DNA from: Streptomyces dangxiongensis
GTDB taxonomy: Bacteria > Actinomycetota > Actinomycetes > Streptomycetales > Streptomycetaceae
Direction: 5' to 3'
DNA length: 64,000 bases
Assembly: GCF_003675325.1 (NCBI RefSeq)
Contig: NZ_CP033073.1
Location: 3,844,001 to 3,908,000, forward strand
Shown: piece by piece, positions 25,721 to 34,844 of the stretch
Numbering within the stretch: the stretch's first letter is position 1
Layout: the number at the start of each line of letters is the position of its first letter
Notes under the pieces: generated by a model
The model's input: only the letters and a program-made list of their open reading frames with translations
Databases searched by the model: none
Told to the model about the DNA's origin: nothing
Position numbers and translations under genes: made by a program

Positions 25721-27484
25721 CTACTTCGGCTGCGGCTTCCTGATGTTCAGGTGCAGCTCGCGCAGGCGGGTTTCCTCCAGCTCGGTCGGGGCGCCCATCA
25801 TCAGATCCTGGGCGTTGCCGTTGAGCGGGAAGGCGATCGTCTCGCGGATGTTGGGCTCGTCCGCGAGGAGCATGACGATACGGTCCACGCCCGGGGCGAT
25901 GCCGCCGTGCGGCGGGGCGCCGAAGCGGAACGCGCGGAGCATTCCCGCGAACTCACGCTCGGTGGTCTCGTGGTCGTAGCCCGCGATCTCGAAGGCCTTC
26001 AGCATGATGTCCGGCTCGTGGTTCCGGATCGCGCCGGAGGACAGCTCGACGCCGTTGCACACGAAGTCGTACTGCCAGGCCAGGACATCCAGCGGGTCCT
26101 GGTTCTCCAGCGCGTCCATGCCGCCCTGCGGCATCGAGAACGGGTTGTGCGAGAAGTCGATCCGGCCGGTCTCCTCGTCCTTCTCGAACATCGGGAAGTC
26201 GACGATCCAGCAGAAGCGGAAGACGTTCTCCTCGAACTGGCCGGCCCGCTTGGCGGCCTCGACGCGGACCGCGCCCATGATCTTGGAGACCTCGTCGAAC
26301 TCGCCCGCGCCGAAGAACACCGCGTGGCCGGGGGCGAGGGAGAGCCGCTTGGTCAGCTCCGCGACGTTCTCCTCGGTGAGGAACTTCGCGATCGGGCCGG
26401 ACAGCGCGCCGTCCTCACCGACGCGGACCCAGGCCAGGCCCTTCGCGCCCAGCGTCACGGCGAAGTCACCGAGCTGGTCGAAGAACTTGCGCGGCTGGCC
26501 CTGGACCGCCGGCACCGGCAGGGCGCGCACGTGCTTGCCGGCGAACGCCTTGAACTCCGAGCCCTCGAAGACGTCGGTGATGTCCACCAGCTCCAGCTTG
26601 GCGCGCAGGTCCGGCTTGTCGGAGCCGTACTTGAGCATCGCCTCGCGGAACGGGATGCGCGGGAACGGGGAGGTGACGTGGCGTCCCCCGCCGAACTCCT
26701 CGAACAGCTCGGTCATCAGCCGCTCGATCGGCCGGAAGACGTCCTCCTGCTCCACGAAGCTCATCTCGACGTCGAGCTGGTAGAACTCGCCCGGCGAGCG
26801 GTCGGCGCGGGCGTCCTCGTCGCGGAAGCAGGGCGCGATCTGGAAGTAGCGGTCGAAGCCGGAGATCATCAATAGCTGCTTGAACTGCTGCGGGGCCTGC
26901 GGCAGGGCGTAGAACCTGCCCGGGTGCAGCCGGGAGGGGACCACGAAGTCACGGGCGCCCTCGGGGGAGGTGGCCGTCAGGATCGGGGTCGCCATCTCGT
27001 TGAAGCCGAGCGCCGTCATCTTCTGGCGGATCGCGCCGATGACCGCCGTACGCAGCATGATGTTGCGGTGCATGCGCTCGCGGCGCAGGTCCAGGAAGCG
27101 GTACTCCAGGCGCCGCTCCTCGTTGACCCCGTCCTCGGCGTTGATGGTGAAGGGCAGCGGCTGGGCCGCGCCGAGCAGCTCGACCTCGGCGACCTCGACC
27201 TCGACCTCGCCGGTCGGCAGGTCGGGGTTGACGTTCTCGGCGCCGCGGGAGACGACGCGGCCGTCGACGCGGACCGTGGACTCCTTGGAGATGCTGTCCA
27301 GGGCCTCGTACGCGGGGGTGCCGGGGCGGGCGACCAACTGGGTGATGCCGTAGTGGTCGCGCAGATCGATGAAGAGGATGCCGCCCAGGTCGCGCCGATT
27401 GTGCAGCCAGCCGCTCAGCCGGACGTCGGTGCCGACGTCAGAGGCGCGGAGCTGGCCGCAGGTGTGGGACCTGTACCGATGCAT
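25721..27484 (-). CDS. aspS: Aspartyl-tRNA synthetase (bacterial type)
   Basis: A 587-residue class II synthetase. The N-terminal OB-fold anticodon domain (VRLSGWLHNRRDLGGILFID) is followed by the catalytic core: motif 2 as CFRDEDARADRSPGEFYQLD, a bacterial GAD insertion at about residues 300-410, and motif 3 as GGIAPGVDRIVMLL near residue 530. The length fits the bacterial type with its GAD insertion. Many actinobacteria charge both tRNA-Asp and tRNA-Asn with this enzyme; that cannot be judged from this window. It ends near a convergent hairpin and is divergent from the phosphatase gene at 27660. Confidence 0.98.
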   Translation of the reverse strand: MHRYRSHTCGQLRASDVGTDVRLSGWLHNRRDLGGILFIDLRDHYGITQLVARPGTPAYEALDSISKESTVRVDGRVVSRGAENVNPDLPTGEVEVEVAEVELLGAAQPLPFTINAEDGVNEERRLEYRFLDLRRERMHRNIMLRTAVIGAIRQKMTALGFNEMATPILTATSPEGARDFVVPSRLHPGRFYALPQAPQQFKQLLMISGFDRYFQIAPCFRDEDARADRSPGEFYQLDVEMSFVEQEDVFRPIERLMTELFEEFGGGRHVTSPFPRIPFREAMLKYGSDKPDLRAKLELVDITDVFEGSEFKAFAGKHVRALPVPAVQGQPRKFFDQLGDFAVTLGAKGLAWVRVGEDGALSGPIAKFLTEENVAELTKRLSLAPGHAVFFGAGEFDEVSKIMGAVRVEAAKRAGQFEENVFRFCWIVDFPMFEKDEETGRIDFSHNPFSMPQGGMDALENQDPLDVLAWQYDFVCNGVELSSGAIRNHEPDIMLKAFEIAGYDHETTEREFAGMLRAFRFGAPPHGGIAPGVDRIVMLLADEPNIRETIAFPLNGNAQDLMMGAPTELEETRLRELHLNIRKPQPK

Positions 27485-27659
27485 CGTCGTTCATCGTCCT
27501 TCGTGGTGGGGTTCCTCCCGCCGGCTCTGCCGACCGGCGGGAACGGGCACGGGGCCCGGACCCGTCAAGGGTACCGGGCAGCCCGTGATCGGCTCCCCAC
27601 CATTACCGTCCGCTCGCCTACACTGGCAGCTATCGTTCATATCTCCCTAAAGTAGGGCA

Positions 27660-29813
27660 ATGCGCACAGGCGAGCCCTTCCCGTCCGTCGAGGACGTCCT
27701 CGCCGCCCTCGCGACCGGGACGTGGCACTGGGACACGGCAACCGGGCTGGTCACCGTGGACGCGGAGGCGGCGCGGCTGCTCGGGCTGCCCGCGGAGCCG
27801 GCCACCCTCACCGAGGCCCAGACCCGGGCCCGGCTGCACCCGGTCGACTGGAGCGAGATCACCGGCGTGGTGCCGCTGGCGGTCGCCGAGGGCACCCTCG
27901 CCGAGGTCCGGATCCGGATCATGGACGAGGAGGGCGACGTCCTGCGGGTCGTCCGCAGCCGCTCCAAGCCGTCCTTCGACCCCGAACGGCGGGCGTACGA
28001 GCTGATCGGCACCCTCCAGGAGGTGACCGAGCCGATCCCGGGCACGGCAGCCGCCCGCAGCGCGGTCACCGGCGACTGGCGGCGCTCCCGGGAGGCGTTC
28101 CTGCTGGACGCGGGCCGGGCGCTGGCCGAGGCCCGGTCGACGGAGGAGGTTCTGCGGGTGGTGGCCGGCCTGTCGATGCCGGGGTTCACCCCGGACGGAC
28201 TCATCCTGTTCGGCGTCGAGGGCGACCGGCTGACCATCACCGGCCAGCACGGGCACCAGCCCGGTGACATGGGCCCCTTCGCGTACATGCCGCTGACCAC
28301 CGACTACCCGGCGACCGAGGTGGTCCGCACCGGCCGCGCGGTCTACCTGTCCTCCCCCGAGGAGTACAAGGCCCGCTACCCGGCCACCTGGCCGCTCGCC
28401 CGGCACTTCGCCCGCCGGTCCTGGGCGTTCCTGCCGCTGACCTTGGCCGGGCGCACCATGGGCACCTGGATGGCGGGCTTCACCTATCCGGTGGCGTTCA
28501 CGCCCGACGAGCGGGCCGTGCTGGCGACGGTCGCCCGGATGCTCGCCCAGGCCCTGTCCCGAGCCGGCACCGCCGAGTCCGAGCGGGAGCTGACCGACGG
28601 GCTCCAGCGCTCCATGCTGCCGTCGCTGGGCCCCGAGATCCCGGGCATGCGGGTGGCCGCCCGCTACATCCCGACCGGCGGCGGACTCCAGGTCGGCGGC
28701 GACTGGTACGACATGATCCCGCTGCCCTCCGGCCGCTTCGCGCTGGTCATCGGCGACGTCCAGGGCCACGACGTCCGCGCCGCCGGGCTCATGGGCCAGT
28801 TGCGCATCGCACTGCGCGCCTACGCCGCCGAGGGACACCGCCCGGACGCCGTCCTCACCCGCGCCTCCCGCTTCCTGCACGGCATCACGCACGACGAACA
28901 GATGACCGACCTGCGGTTCGCGACCTGCCTGTACGGCGAGGTCGACCCGGCGACCGGGATGCTGGAGATCGCCCGCGCCGGGCATCCGCACCCGGTGATC
29001 CGGATGGCCGACGGCACGGTGATGCTGCGGCCGACGGCGGGCGGACTGCCCCTGGGCATCGACCCGGACGCCGACTACCCGACGACCCGGTTCGCCCTCG
29101 AACCCGGCGAGACGCTGATGCTGTGCACCGACGGCCTGATCGAGACCGGCGGACACGACATGGCCAGCGGCTGGCACCGGCTGCGGGCGATCCTGGAGGA
29201 GCATCAGGACGACCTGGAGACGCTGGCCGACGCGCTGGTGCAAGGCGTGCACGGGCCGTCCTCCCACCACACCACCGGCCCGCTGGCCGACCGCCGTGAG
29301 GACGACATCGCGCTGCTGCTGCTCTGCCGGCCCGGTGCGGACGGCGGCTGCTCGGCCGCCTCCGTACAGGACACGGCCGTACCGCCCAGGGTGCGGCGCA
29401 CGCTGCTGTCGGTGGGGCAGGACGAACCCGAGCGGATCGCCGAGGCGCGTCAGTACCTGCGCGACCTGCTGCACGACTGGGCGTCGGCCGACCAGGTGGA
29501 CTCGGCGGTGCTGCTGGTCTCCGAGATGGTCACCAACGTGCTGGTGCACACCGACGCCGACGCACTGCTGCTCGCCGAGGTCACCGGCGAGGGCGGCGGG
29601 CGGCGGCTGCGGGTGGAGGTCTTCGACACCGGCGACGACCTCCCGCACAAGCGCCGCCCCGGCGAACTGGCCTCCTCCGGCCGCGGCCTGATGCTGATCG
29701 AGCTGCTCGCGGACGGGTGGGGGGTGGACCCGCGGGGCGAGGGCAAGAGCATCTGGTTCGTCCTCTACGAGCCGCCGGACGCGTCGGCGGACGGCCCGGA
29801 CCCTGCCGTGTGA
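27660..29813 (+). CDS. Multidomain PAS-GAF-SpoIIE phosphatase-HATPase regulator
   Basis: A 717-residue cytoplasmic protein combining a sensor, a phosphatase and an anti-sigma-like kinase. Domains in order are a PAS-like fold (15-125), a GAF fold (about 150-310, from FLLDAGRALAEARSTEEVL), a PP2C/SpoIIE domain (325-545: GGDWYDMIPLP, IGDVQGHD, TDGLIETGG, REDDIALLLLC), and a HATPase domain (590-710: SEMVTNVLVHTDAD, VFDTGDDLP, SGRGLMLIELLAD). Such proteins are frequent in Streptomyces and are thought to both phosphorylate and dephosphorylate anti-anti-sigma factors. The ATG at 27660 has no good SD. The 3' end overlaps the AI-2E gene by 49 bp. Confidence 0.93.
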   Translation: MRTGEPFPSVEDVLAALATGTWHWDTATGLVTVDAEAARLLGLPAEPATLTEAQTRARLHPVDWSEITGVVPLAVAEGTLAEVRIRIMDEEGDVLRVVRSRSKPSFDPERRAYELIGTLQEVTEPIPGTAAARSAVTGDWRRSREAFLLDAGRALAEARSTEEVLRVVAGLSMPGFTPDGLILFGVEGDRLTITGQHGHQPGDMGPFAYMPLTTDYPATEVVRTGRAVYLSSPEEYKARYPATWPLARHFARRSWAFLPLTLAGRTMGTWMAGFTYPVAFTPDERAVLATVARMLAQALSRAGTAESERELTDGLQRSMLPSLGPEIPGMRVAARYIPTGGGLQVGGDWYDMIPLPSGRFALVIGDVQGHDVRAAGLMGQLRIALRAYAAEGHRPDAVLTRASRFLHGITHDEQMTDLRFATCLYGEVDPATGMLEIARAGHPHPVIRMADGTVMLRPTAGGLPLGIDPDADYPTTRFALEPGETLMLCTDGLIETGGHDMASGWHRLRAILEEHQDDLETLADALVQGVHGPSSHHTTGPLADRREDDIALLLLCRPGADGGCSAASVQDTAVPPRVRRTLLSVGQDEPERIAEARQYLRDLLHDWASADQVDSAVLLVSEMVTNVLVHTDADALLLAEVTGEGGGRRLRVEVFDTGDDLPHKRRPGELASSGRGLMLIELLADGWGVDPRGEGKSIWFVLYEPPDASADGPDPAV

Positions 29814-30847
29814 CGTTCCTTCAACTCCCGTACGACCCCGAAGGCCGCCGCGGTCAGCGGGACCGAGAGGAGCATGCCGAGGACGCCCGCTACGGAGGCG
29901 CCCGCGGTGATCGCCAGCAGCACCACGGCCGGGTGCATCTGCACGGTCCGGCTCTGGATCACCGGCTGGAGCACGTGCCCCTCCAGCAGTTGCACGGCGA
30001 GCACCACCCCGAACGCCCACAGCGCGATGACGAAACCCCGGTCGGCGAGGGCGACCAGCACCGCCACCGCACCGGAGACGAACGCCCCCAGGTACGGGAT
30101 GTAGGCGCCGACGAAGACGAGCGCCCCCAGCCCGACCGCGCCGGGCACCCCGAGGACGAGCAGGCCGACGGTGATGCACAGGGCGTCGATGAGGGCGATG
30201 AGGGTGGTCCCGCGCATGAACCCCTCGACCGCGGCGAAGGCCCGCCGGCCGATGGCCTCCACGGTGTCGGCGGTGCCGCCGGGCGCGAGCGACCTCGCGG
30301 CGGCCACGGCCCGCTGGGAGTCGCGCAGGAAGAAGAAGACCAGCAGCAGCGCGAGCACGGCCATGGCGACGGTCTCGCCGACGAGACCGACCCCGCTGAT
30401 GACGTTGGACACGGCGGTCCCGCCGAACCGCCCCAGCAGCTTGCGCGCGTTGCCGGGGAAATCACCGAGCCCGGACCCGGCGGCCCCGAAGTGCCGCGTG
30501 ACGCTGTGGGCGCCGGCCCGCAGCGAGGCGAGGATCTGCCCGCCGGTGTCGATCAGCGCGGCGACGATGATGTACAGGGCACCGCCGACGACGGCCACCA
30601 CGGCCACGCAGGTCAGCCCGGCCGCGACCGACGGCTGCACCCCGGCCCGCACCAGCCGCCGGTACAGCGGCCCGAGCAGCGCGGTCCCGAGCAGCGCGAG
30701 CAGCACCGGCGTGACGGCCGTACGCAGCTCCGCGCACAGCCGCACCCCGACCCAGCCCACCCCCGCGACGAGCAGCAGCACGACGCACCAGGCAGCGAGC
30801 CGCCGAACGGCCGCGGGCAACAGAAGCACACCCCCACCCGACCACAC
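29765..30847 (-). CDS. AI-2E family (PerM-like) transporter
   Basis: A 360-residue polytopic protein with about eight membrane segments, including paired N-terminal helices (AAWCVVLLLVAGVGWVGVRL), a long soluble loop (RAGAHSVTRHFGAAGSGLGD), and the C-terminal family signature VFVGAYIPYLGAFVSGAVAV with QLLEGHVLQPVIQSRTVQMH and GVLGMLLSVPLTAAAFGV. Family members were proposed as AI-2 exporters, and several act as Na+(Li+)/H+ antiporters. Start GTG 30847 is preferred by length, but a GTG 21 bp further in is possible. Its end overlaps the convergent SpoIIE/HATPase gene. Confidence 0.9.
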   Translation of the reverse strand: MWSGGGVLLLPAAVRRLAAWCVVLLLVAGVGWVGVRLCAELRTAVTPVLLALLGTALLGPLYRRLVRAGVQPSVAAGLTCVAVVAVVGGALYIIVAALIDTGGQILASLRAGAHSVTRHFGAAGSGLGDFPGNARKLLGRFGGTAVSNVISGVGLVGETVAMAVLALLLVFFFLRDSQRAVAAARSLAPGGTADTVEAIGRRAFAAVEGFMRGTTLIALIDALCITVGLLVLGVPGAVGLGALVFVGAYIPYLGAFVSGAVAVLVALADRGFVIALWAFGVVLAVQLLEGHVLQPVIQSRTVQMHPAVVLLAITAGASVAGVLGMLLSVPLTAAAFGVVRELKERHTAGSGPSADASGGS

Positions 30848-30980
30848 ACCCCGGCGCCTGTCCTACGACCGGGGGCCGGGCGGGTGAGCACGGGAGGGAG
30901 GTCCGGGTGACGGCCGCGCGGCCCGGCGAGCACACGTACGCACGGGCGGCCGGGACGGACCGGGCCGGGCGGCACACGCG

Positions 30981-31014
30981 GACGAGCCCCGTCCGTGTGC
31001 GGACGGGGCTCGTC
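30981..31014 (-). terminator. Terminator of the pirin gene
   Basis: GACGAGCCCCGTCCG (30981-30995) and its complement 31000-31014 form a perfect 15-bp stem with a TGTG loop, 24 bp after the pirin stop on the minus strand. It may also stop readthrough in the other direction. Confidence 0.88.
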
Positions 31015-31038
31015 GCGGGAGGCTCCGGCGAGGCAGGC

Positions 31039-32010
31039 CTACAGCCCGCCCTCCGACATCCCGTGCACCGCCGGGACCGTGCCCAGGCGGCCCTTCTGGA
31101 AGTCCTCGAAGGCCTGCTGGAGTTCCTCGCGGGTGTTCATGACGAACGGGCCGTAGTGCGCCATGGGTTCACGGATGGGCTGTCCGCCGAGGAGGACGAC
31201 CTCCAGGTCCGGGGTGTGGGCGTCCTGCCTCTCGTCCGCGCGGACGGTCAGCGAGGATCCGGCGCCGAAGACGGCCGTCTGGCCCATGTGGACCGGGCGG
31301 CGCTCCGCACCGACCGCGCCACGGCCCGCGAGGACGTACGCCAGCCCGTTGAAGTCCTCCCGCCAGGGCAGGGTCAGCTCCGCGCCCGGCGCGAGCGTCG
31401 CGTGGACCATCGTGATCGGGGTGTGGGTGATGCCGGGGCCGGCGTGGCCGTCCAGTTCACCGGCGATGACACGCAGCAGCGCGCCACCGTCGGGGGAGGT
31501 GAGCAACTGGACGTTGCCGCCGCGGATGTCCTGGTAGCGGGGCGCCATCATCTTGTCGCGGGCCGGGAGGTTCACCCAGAGCTGGAGGCCGTGGAAGAGG
31601 CCGCCGGACACGACGAGGGACTCCGGCGGCGCCTCGATGTGCAGCAGGCCCGAGCCCGCCGTCATCCACTGCGTGTCGCCGTTGGTGATGGTGCCGCCGC
31701 CGCCCTGGCTGTCCTGGTGGTCGAAGATCCCGTCGATGATGTACGTGACCGTCTCGAAGCCGCGGTGCGGGTGCCAGGGGGTGCCCTTGGGCTCGCCCGG
31801 CGCGTACTCCACCTCGCCCATCTGGTCCATCATGATGAACGGGTCGAGGTGGCGGTAGTTGATCCCCGCGAACGCCCGGCGCACCGGGAAGCCCTCGCCC
31901 TCGAAACCGCTCGGCGCGGTCGTGACGGTGAGCACGGGACGTGCCACGGCGTCGGCGGGAGCGGTCACACGGGGCAGCGTCAACGGGTTCTCGACAGTCA
32001 CTGCAGGCAT
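31039..32010 (-). CDS. Pirin family protein
   Basis: A 323-residue bicupin. The metal-binding set typical of pirins is visible in the N-terminal domain: TPWHPHRGFETVTYII (two His), FDHQDSQGGGGTI (His) and MTAGSGLLHIEAP (Glu/His region). The C-terminal cupin (about 170-280) lacks a metal set. ATG 32010 follows GGAGGT by five bases. Bacterial pirins have been described as quercetin 2,3-dioxygenase-like or as modulators of pyruvate dehydrogenase; from sequence alone neither is certain. A strong terminator follows. The neighbours do not suggest a pathway. Confidence 0.92.
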   Translation of the reverse strand: MPAVTVENPLTLPRVTAPADAVARPVLTVTTAPSGFEGEGFPVRRAFAGINYRHLDPFIMMDQMGEVEYAPGEPKGTPWHPHRGFETVTYIIDGIFDHQDSQGGGGTITNGDTQWMTAGSGLLHIEAPPESLVVSGGLFHGLQLWVNLPARDKMMAPRYQDIRGGNVQLLTSPDGGALLRVIAGELDGHAGPGITHTPITMVHATLAPGAELTLPWREDFNGLAYVLAGRGAVGAERRPVHMGQTAVFGAGSSLTVRADERQDAHTPDLEVVLLGGQPIREPMAHYGPFVMNTREELQQAFEDFQKGRLGTVPAVHGMSEGGL

Positions 32011-32075
32011 GGGTACCTCCTAGGTACGCCCACTTTAGTTGACGATTGAACTTCTTGCTCCCCAGAACAGAGAAA

Positions 32076-32099
32076 GCCCGGAGGACATTCCCTCCGGGC
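32076..32099 (-). terminator. Rho-independent terminator of the SseB-like gene
   Basis: On the minus strand a nine-pair stem (GCCCGGAGG with CCTCCGGGC, six-base loop) is followed by TTTCTCTG. The T-rich tail is unusual for this GC-rich DNA and supports a genuine intrinsic terminator 31 bp after the gene end. Confidence 0.85.
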
Positions 32100-32130
32100 C
32101 ACCCGTTCGGCCTGGGCGAAGACGGGGCGT

Positions 32131-32616
32131 TCAGCCGCCGTACATCCGGCGCATCGCGAAATCCACCATCTGCTCGACGGCCTTGGCGTCGAAGACCATC
32201 CGGTGCTCGCCCTCCATGTCCAGGACGAAGCCGTAGCCGGTCGGCAGGAGGTCGATCACCTCGGCGCCGGTGATGACGAAGTACTTGGACTCCTTGCCCG
32301 CGTACCGGCGCAGCTCCTTGAGCGAGGTGAACATCGGGATCACCGGCTGCTGGGTGTTGTGCAGGGCCAGGAAGCCGGGGGTGTCGCCGCGCGGGCAGTA
32401 CACCTTCGAGGTGGCGAAGATCTGCTGGAAGTCCTCGGCGGCCATCTGACCCGTGGTGAAGGCGCGCACCGCGTCCGCGAGCGAGGGCGGGGACGGCTCC
32501 GGGTAGAGCGGCGGCTGCTGGCCGTACCCGCCCGCTCCGCCCGGCATCTGCTGCTGCGGCGAGGCGTACTGCTGCTGGGCAGTGCCCCCGTCCATCGGCT
32601 GGCCGTATCCGTACAT
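32131..32616 (-). CDS. SseB-family protein
   Basis: A 161-residue soluble protein. A Gln/Pro/Gly-rich N-terminus (YGYGQPMDGGTAQQQY, then PQQQMPGGAGGYGQQPPLYP) of about 45 residues is followed by an SseB-like domain: LADAVRAFTTGQMAAEDFQQ, KVYCPRGDTPGFLALHNT, IPMFTSLKELRRYAGKES and LDMEGEHRMVFDAKAVEQM. ATG 32616 is chosen because the upstream frame has no good SD and lacks family character. SseB domains are common, small and of unclear role in actinobacteria. It is divergent from the acyl-CoA dehydrogenase gene. Confidence 0.86.
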   Translation of the reverse strand: MYGYGQPMDGGTAQQQYASPQQQMPGGAGGYGQQPPLYPEPSPPSLADAVRAFTTGQMAAEDFQQIFATSKVYCPRGDTPGFLALHNTQQPVIPMFTSLKELRRYAGKESKYFVITGAEVIDLLPTGYGFVLDMEGEHRMVFDAKAVEQMVDFAMRRMYGG

Positions 32617-32902
32617 GCGCGCAAGCGTACCGAGGCGGCGACCCGGGAAGGACGCCGTCCGGGGCACGGCGGCACCCCGGGGCGCACGGGGCGGGCATAC
32701 CGGCCGGTCACCCGTCCTCGGCCGGTCACCCGGACCGCCGGGCAGCCCTGTCCAGGGGTTCGGCCGGGTAGACCCTTCTCACACTTCACCGGCAGGGGTT
32801 GCTTCTTATTACCGGCGGGTAGCATCATCGTAGCTACTTGTTGGTATGCGAACTAGGTGCGAGGAGTCAGTGCCTCGCCGATCTCTCTACGGAGCCGTCA
32901 CC

Positions 32903-34729
32903 ATGGGGCACTACAAGTCGAATCTCCGCGACATCGAGTTCAACCTCTTCGAGGTACTGGGGCGCGACAAGGTGTACGGCACCGGCCCGTTCGAGGAGAT
33001 GGACGTCGAGACCGCCAAGAGCGTCCTGGAGGAGCTGACCCGCCTCTCCGAGAACGAGCTGGCCGAGTCCTTCACCGACGCGGACCGCAACCCGCCCGTC
33101 TTCGACCCCGAGGCCAACACCGCGCCGGTCCCCGCGTCGTTCAAGAAGAGCTACCAGGCCTTCATGGACTCCGAGTACTGGCGGCTCGGCCTGCCCGAGG
33201 AGATCGGCGGCACCACCTCGCCCCGCTCCCTCATCTGGGCCTACGCCGAGCTGATCCTGGGCGCCAACCCGGCCGTGTGGATGTACTCCTCGGGCCCCGC
33301 GTTCGCCGGCATCCTCTTCGAGGAGGGCAACGAGGTCCAGAAGCACATCGCCAAGGTCGCCGTGGACAGGCAGTGGGGCTCCACCATGGTGCTCACCGAG
33401 CCCGACGCGGGCTCCGACGTGGGCGCCGGCCGCACCAAGGCGGTCCAGCAGGAGGACGGCTCCTGGCACATCGAGGGCGTGAAGCGCTTCATCACCTCGG
33501 GTGAGCACGACATGTCGGAGAACATCCTCCACTACGTCCTCGCGCGCCCCGAGGGCGCCGGCCCCGGCACCAAGGGCCTGTCCCTCTTCCTCGTCCCGAA
33601 GTACCTCTTCGACTTCGAGACCGGCGAACTGGGCGAGCGCAACGGCGTCTACGCCACCAACGTCGAGCACAAGATGGGCCTCAAGGCCTCCAACACGTGC
33701 GAGATGACCTTCGGCGACAAGCACCCCGCCAAGGGCTGGCTGATCGGTGACAAGCACGACGGCATCCGCCAGATGTTCCGCATCATCGAGTTCGCCCGCA
33801 TGATGGTCGGCACGAAGGCGATCTCCACGCTCTCCACCGGCTACCTCAACGCGCTGGAGTACGCCAAGGAGCGCGTCCAGGGTCCGGACCTGGCCAACTT
33901 CATGGACAAGACCGCGCCCAAGGTCACCGTCACCCACCACCCCGACGTGCGCCGCTCGCTGATGACGCAGAAGGCGTACGCGGAGGGCATGCGCGCCCTC
34001 GTGCTCCACACCGCCTCGGTCCAGGACGCCATCCAGCTCAAGGAGGCGAACGGCGAGGACGCCTCCGCCGAGCACGCGCTGAACGACCTGCTGCTGCCCA
34101 TCGTCAAGGGCTACGGCTCCGAGAAGGGCTACGAGCAGCTCGCCCAGTCGCTGCAGACCTTCGGCGGCTCCGGCTTCCTCCAGGAGTACCCGATCGAGCA
34201 GTACATCCGGGACTCCAAGATCGACACCCTGTACGAGGGCACCACGGCGATCCAGGGCCAGGACTTCTTCTTCCGGAAGATCGTCCGCAACCAGGGCACC
34301 GCGCTGAACTCGCTCGCCGAGGACATCAAGAAGTTCCTCGCGCTCGGCACCGGCGGCGAGGACCTGGCCGGCGCCCGCGAGCACCTGGCCAAGGCCGCCG
34401 TGGAGCTGGAGGGAATCGTCGGCCTGATGCTGACCGACCTCGCCGCCACCGAGCAGGACACCAAGAACATCTACAAGGTGGGCCTGAACACCACCCGCCT
34501 GCTGATGGCCTCCGGTGACGTCGTCGTCGGCTACCTGCTGCTCAGGGGCGCCGCGATCGCCGCCGAGAAGCTGGTCACGGCCTCGGCGAAGGACAAGGCG
34601 TTCTACACCGGCAAGATCGCCGCGGCGAAGTTCTTCGCGGCGAACGTCCTGCCGGGCGTCACGCTCGCCCGCAAGGTCGCCGCCGGCGTCGAGCTGGACC
34701 TGATGGAGCTGGACGAGGCCGCGTTCTAG
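32903..34729 (+). CDS. Acyl-CoA dehydrogenase (FadE5-like long form)
   Basis: A 608-residue FAD enzyme of the long subfamily that introduces the alpha-beta double bond in acyl-CoA. N-terminal helices ([17 protein letters not shown]) precede the core. The FAD/substrate strands are visible as [20 protein letters not shown] and [40 protein letters not shown] and [20 protein letters not shown] carry the cofactor contacts and the region of the catalytic base. ATG 32903 has GGAG eight bases upstream; a GTG at 32870 behind GAGGAG is an alternative. It is probably monocistronic. The extra C-terminal domain matches FadE5-like enzymes with broad chain-length use. Confidence 0.93.
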   Translation: MGHYKSNLRDIEFNLFEVLGRDKVYGTGPFEEMDVETAKSVLEELTRLSENELAESFTDADRNPPVFDPEANTAPVPASFKKSYQAFMDSEYWRLGLPEEIGGTTSPRSLIWAYAELILGANPAVWMYSSGPAFAGILFEEGNEVQKHIAKVAVDRQWGSTMVLTEPDAGSDVGAGRTKAVQQEDGSWHIEGVKRFITSGEHDMSENILHYVLARPEGAGPGTKGLSLFLVPKYLFDFETGELGERNGVYATNVEHKMGLKASNTCEMTFGDKHPAKGWLIGDKHDGIRQMFRIIEFARMMVGTKAISTLSTGYLNALEYAKERVQGPDLANFMDKTAPKVTVTHHPDVRRSLMTQKAYAEGMRALVLHTASVQDAIQLKEANGEDASAEHALNDLLLPIVKGYGSEKGYEQLAQSLQTFGGSGFLQEYPIEQYIRDSKIDTLYEGTTAIQGQDFFFRKIVRNQGTALNSLAEDIKKFLALGTGGEDLAGAREHLAKAAVELEGIVGLMLTDLAATEQDTKNIYKVGLNTTRLLMASGDVVVGYLLLRGAAIAAEKLVTASAKDKAFYTGKIAAAKFFAANVLPGVTLARKVAAGVELDLMELDEAAF

Positions 34730-34788
34730 GCCCCCGCCCGGCCCCGGAGCACAAACCGGAATCCGGCGTCCGTATCCGTTGATTGGCC

Positions 34789-34825
34789 GCACGGGCCCGC
34801 TCTCCCACCGGGAGCGGGCCCGTGC
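34789..34825 (+). terminator. Terminator of the acyl-CoA dehydrogenase gene
   Basis: GCACGGGCCCGCTC (34789-34802) pairs perfectly with 34812-34825, a 14-bp stem with a nine-base loop that can pair further. It lies 20 bp before the next gene start. Confidence 0.88.
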
Positions 34826-34844
34826 ACGTCGTTAAGGTGAACCC

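Noticed and set aside
27630..30179. 849-codon minus-strand ORF
   Set aside because: Antisense to the SpoIIE/HATPase gene, composed of Arg/Gly/Pro/Val low complexity.
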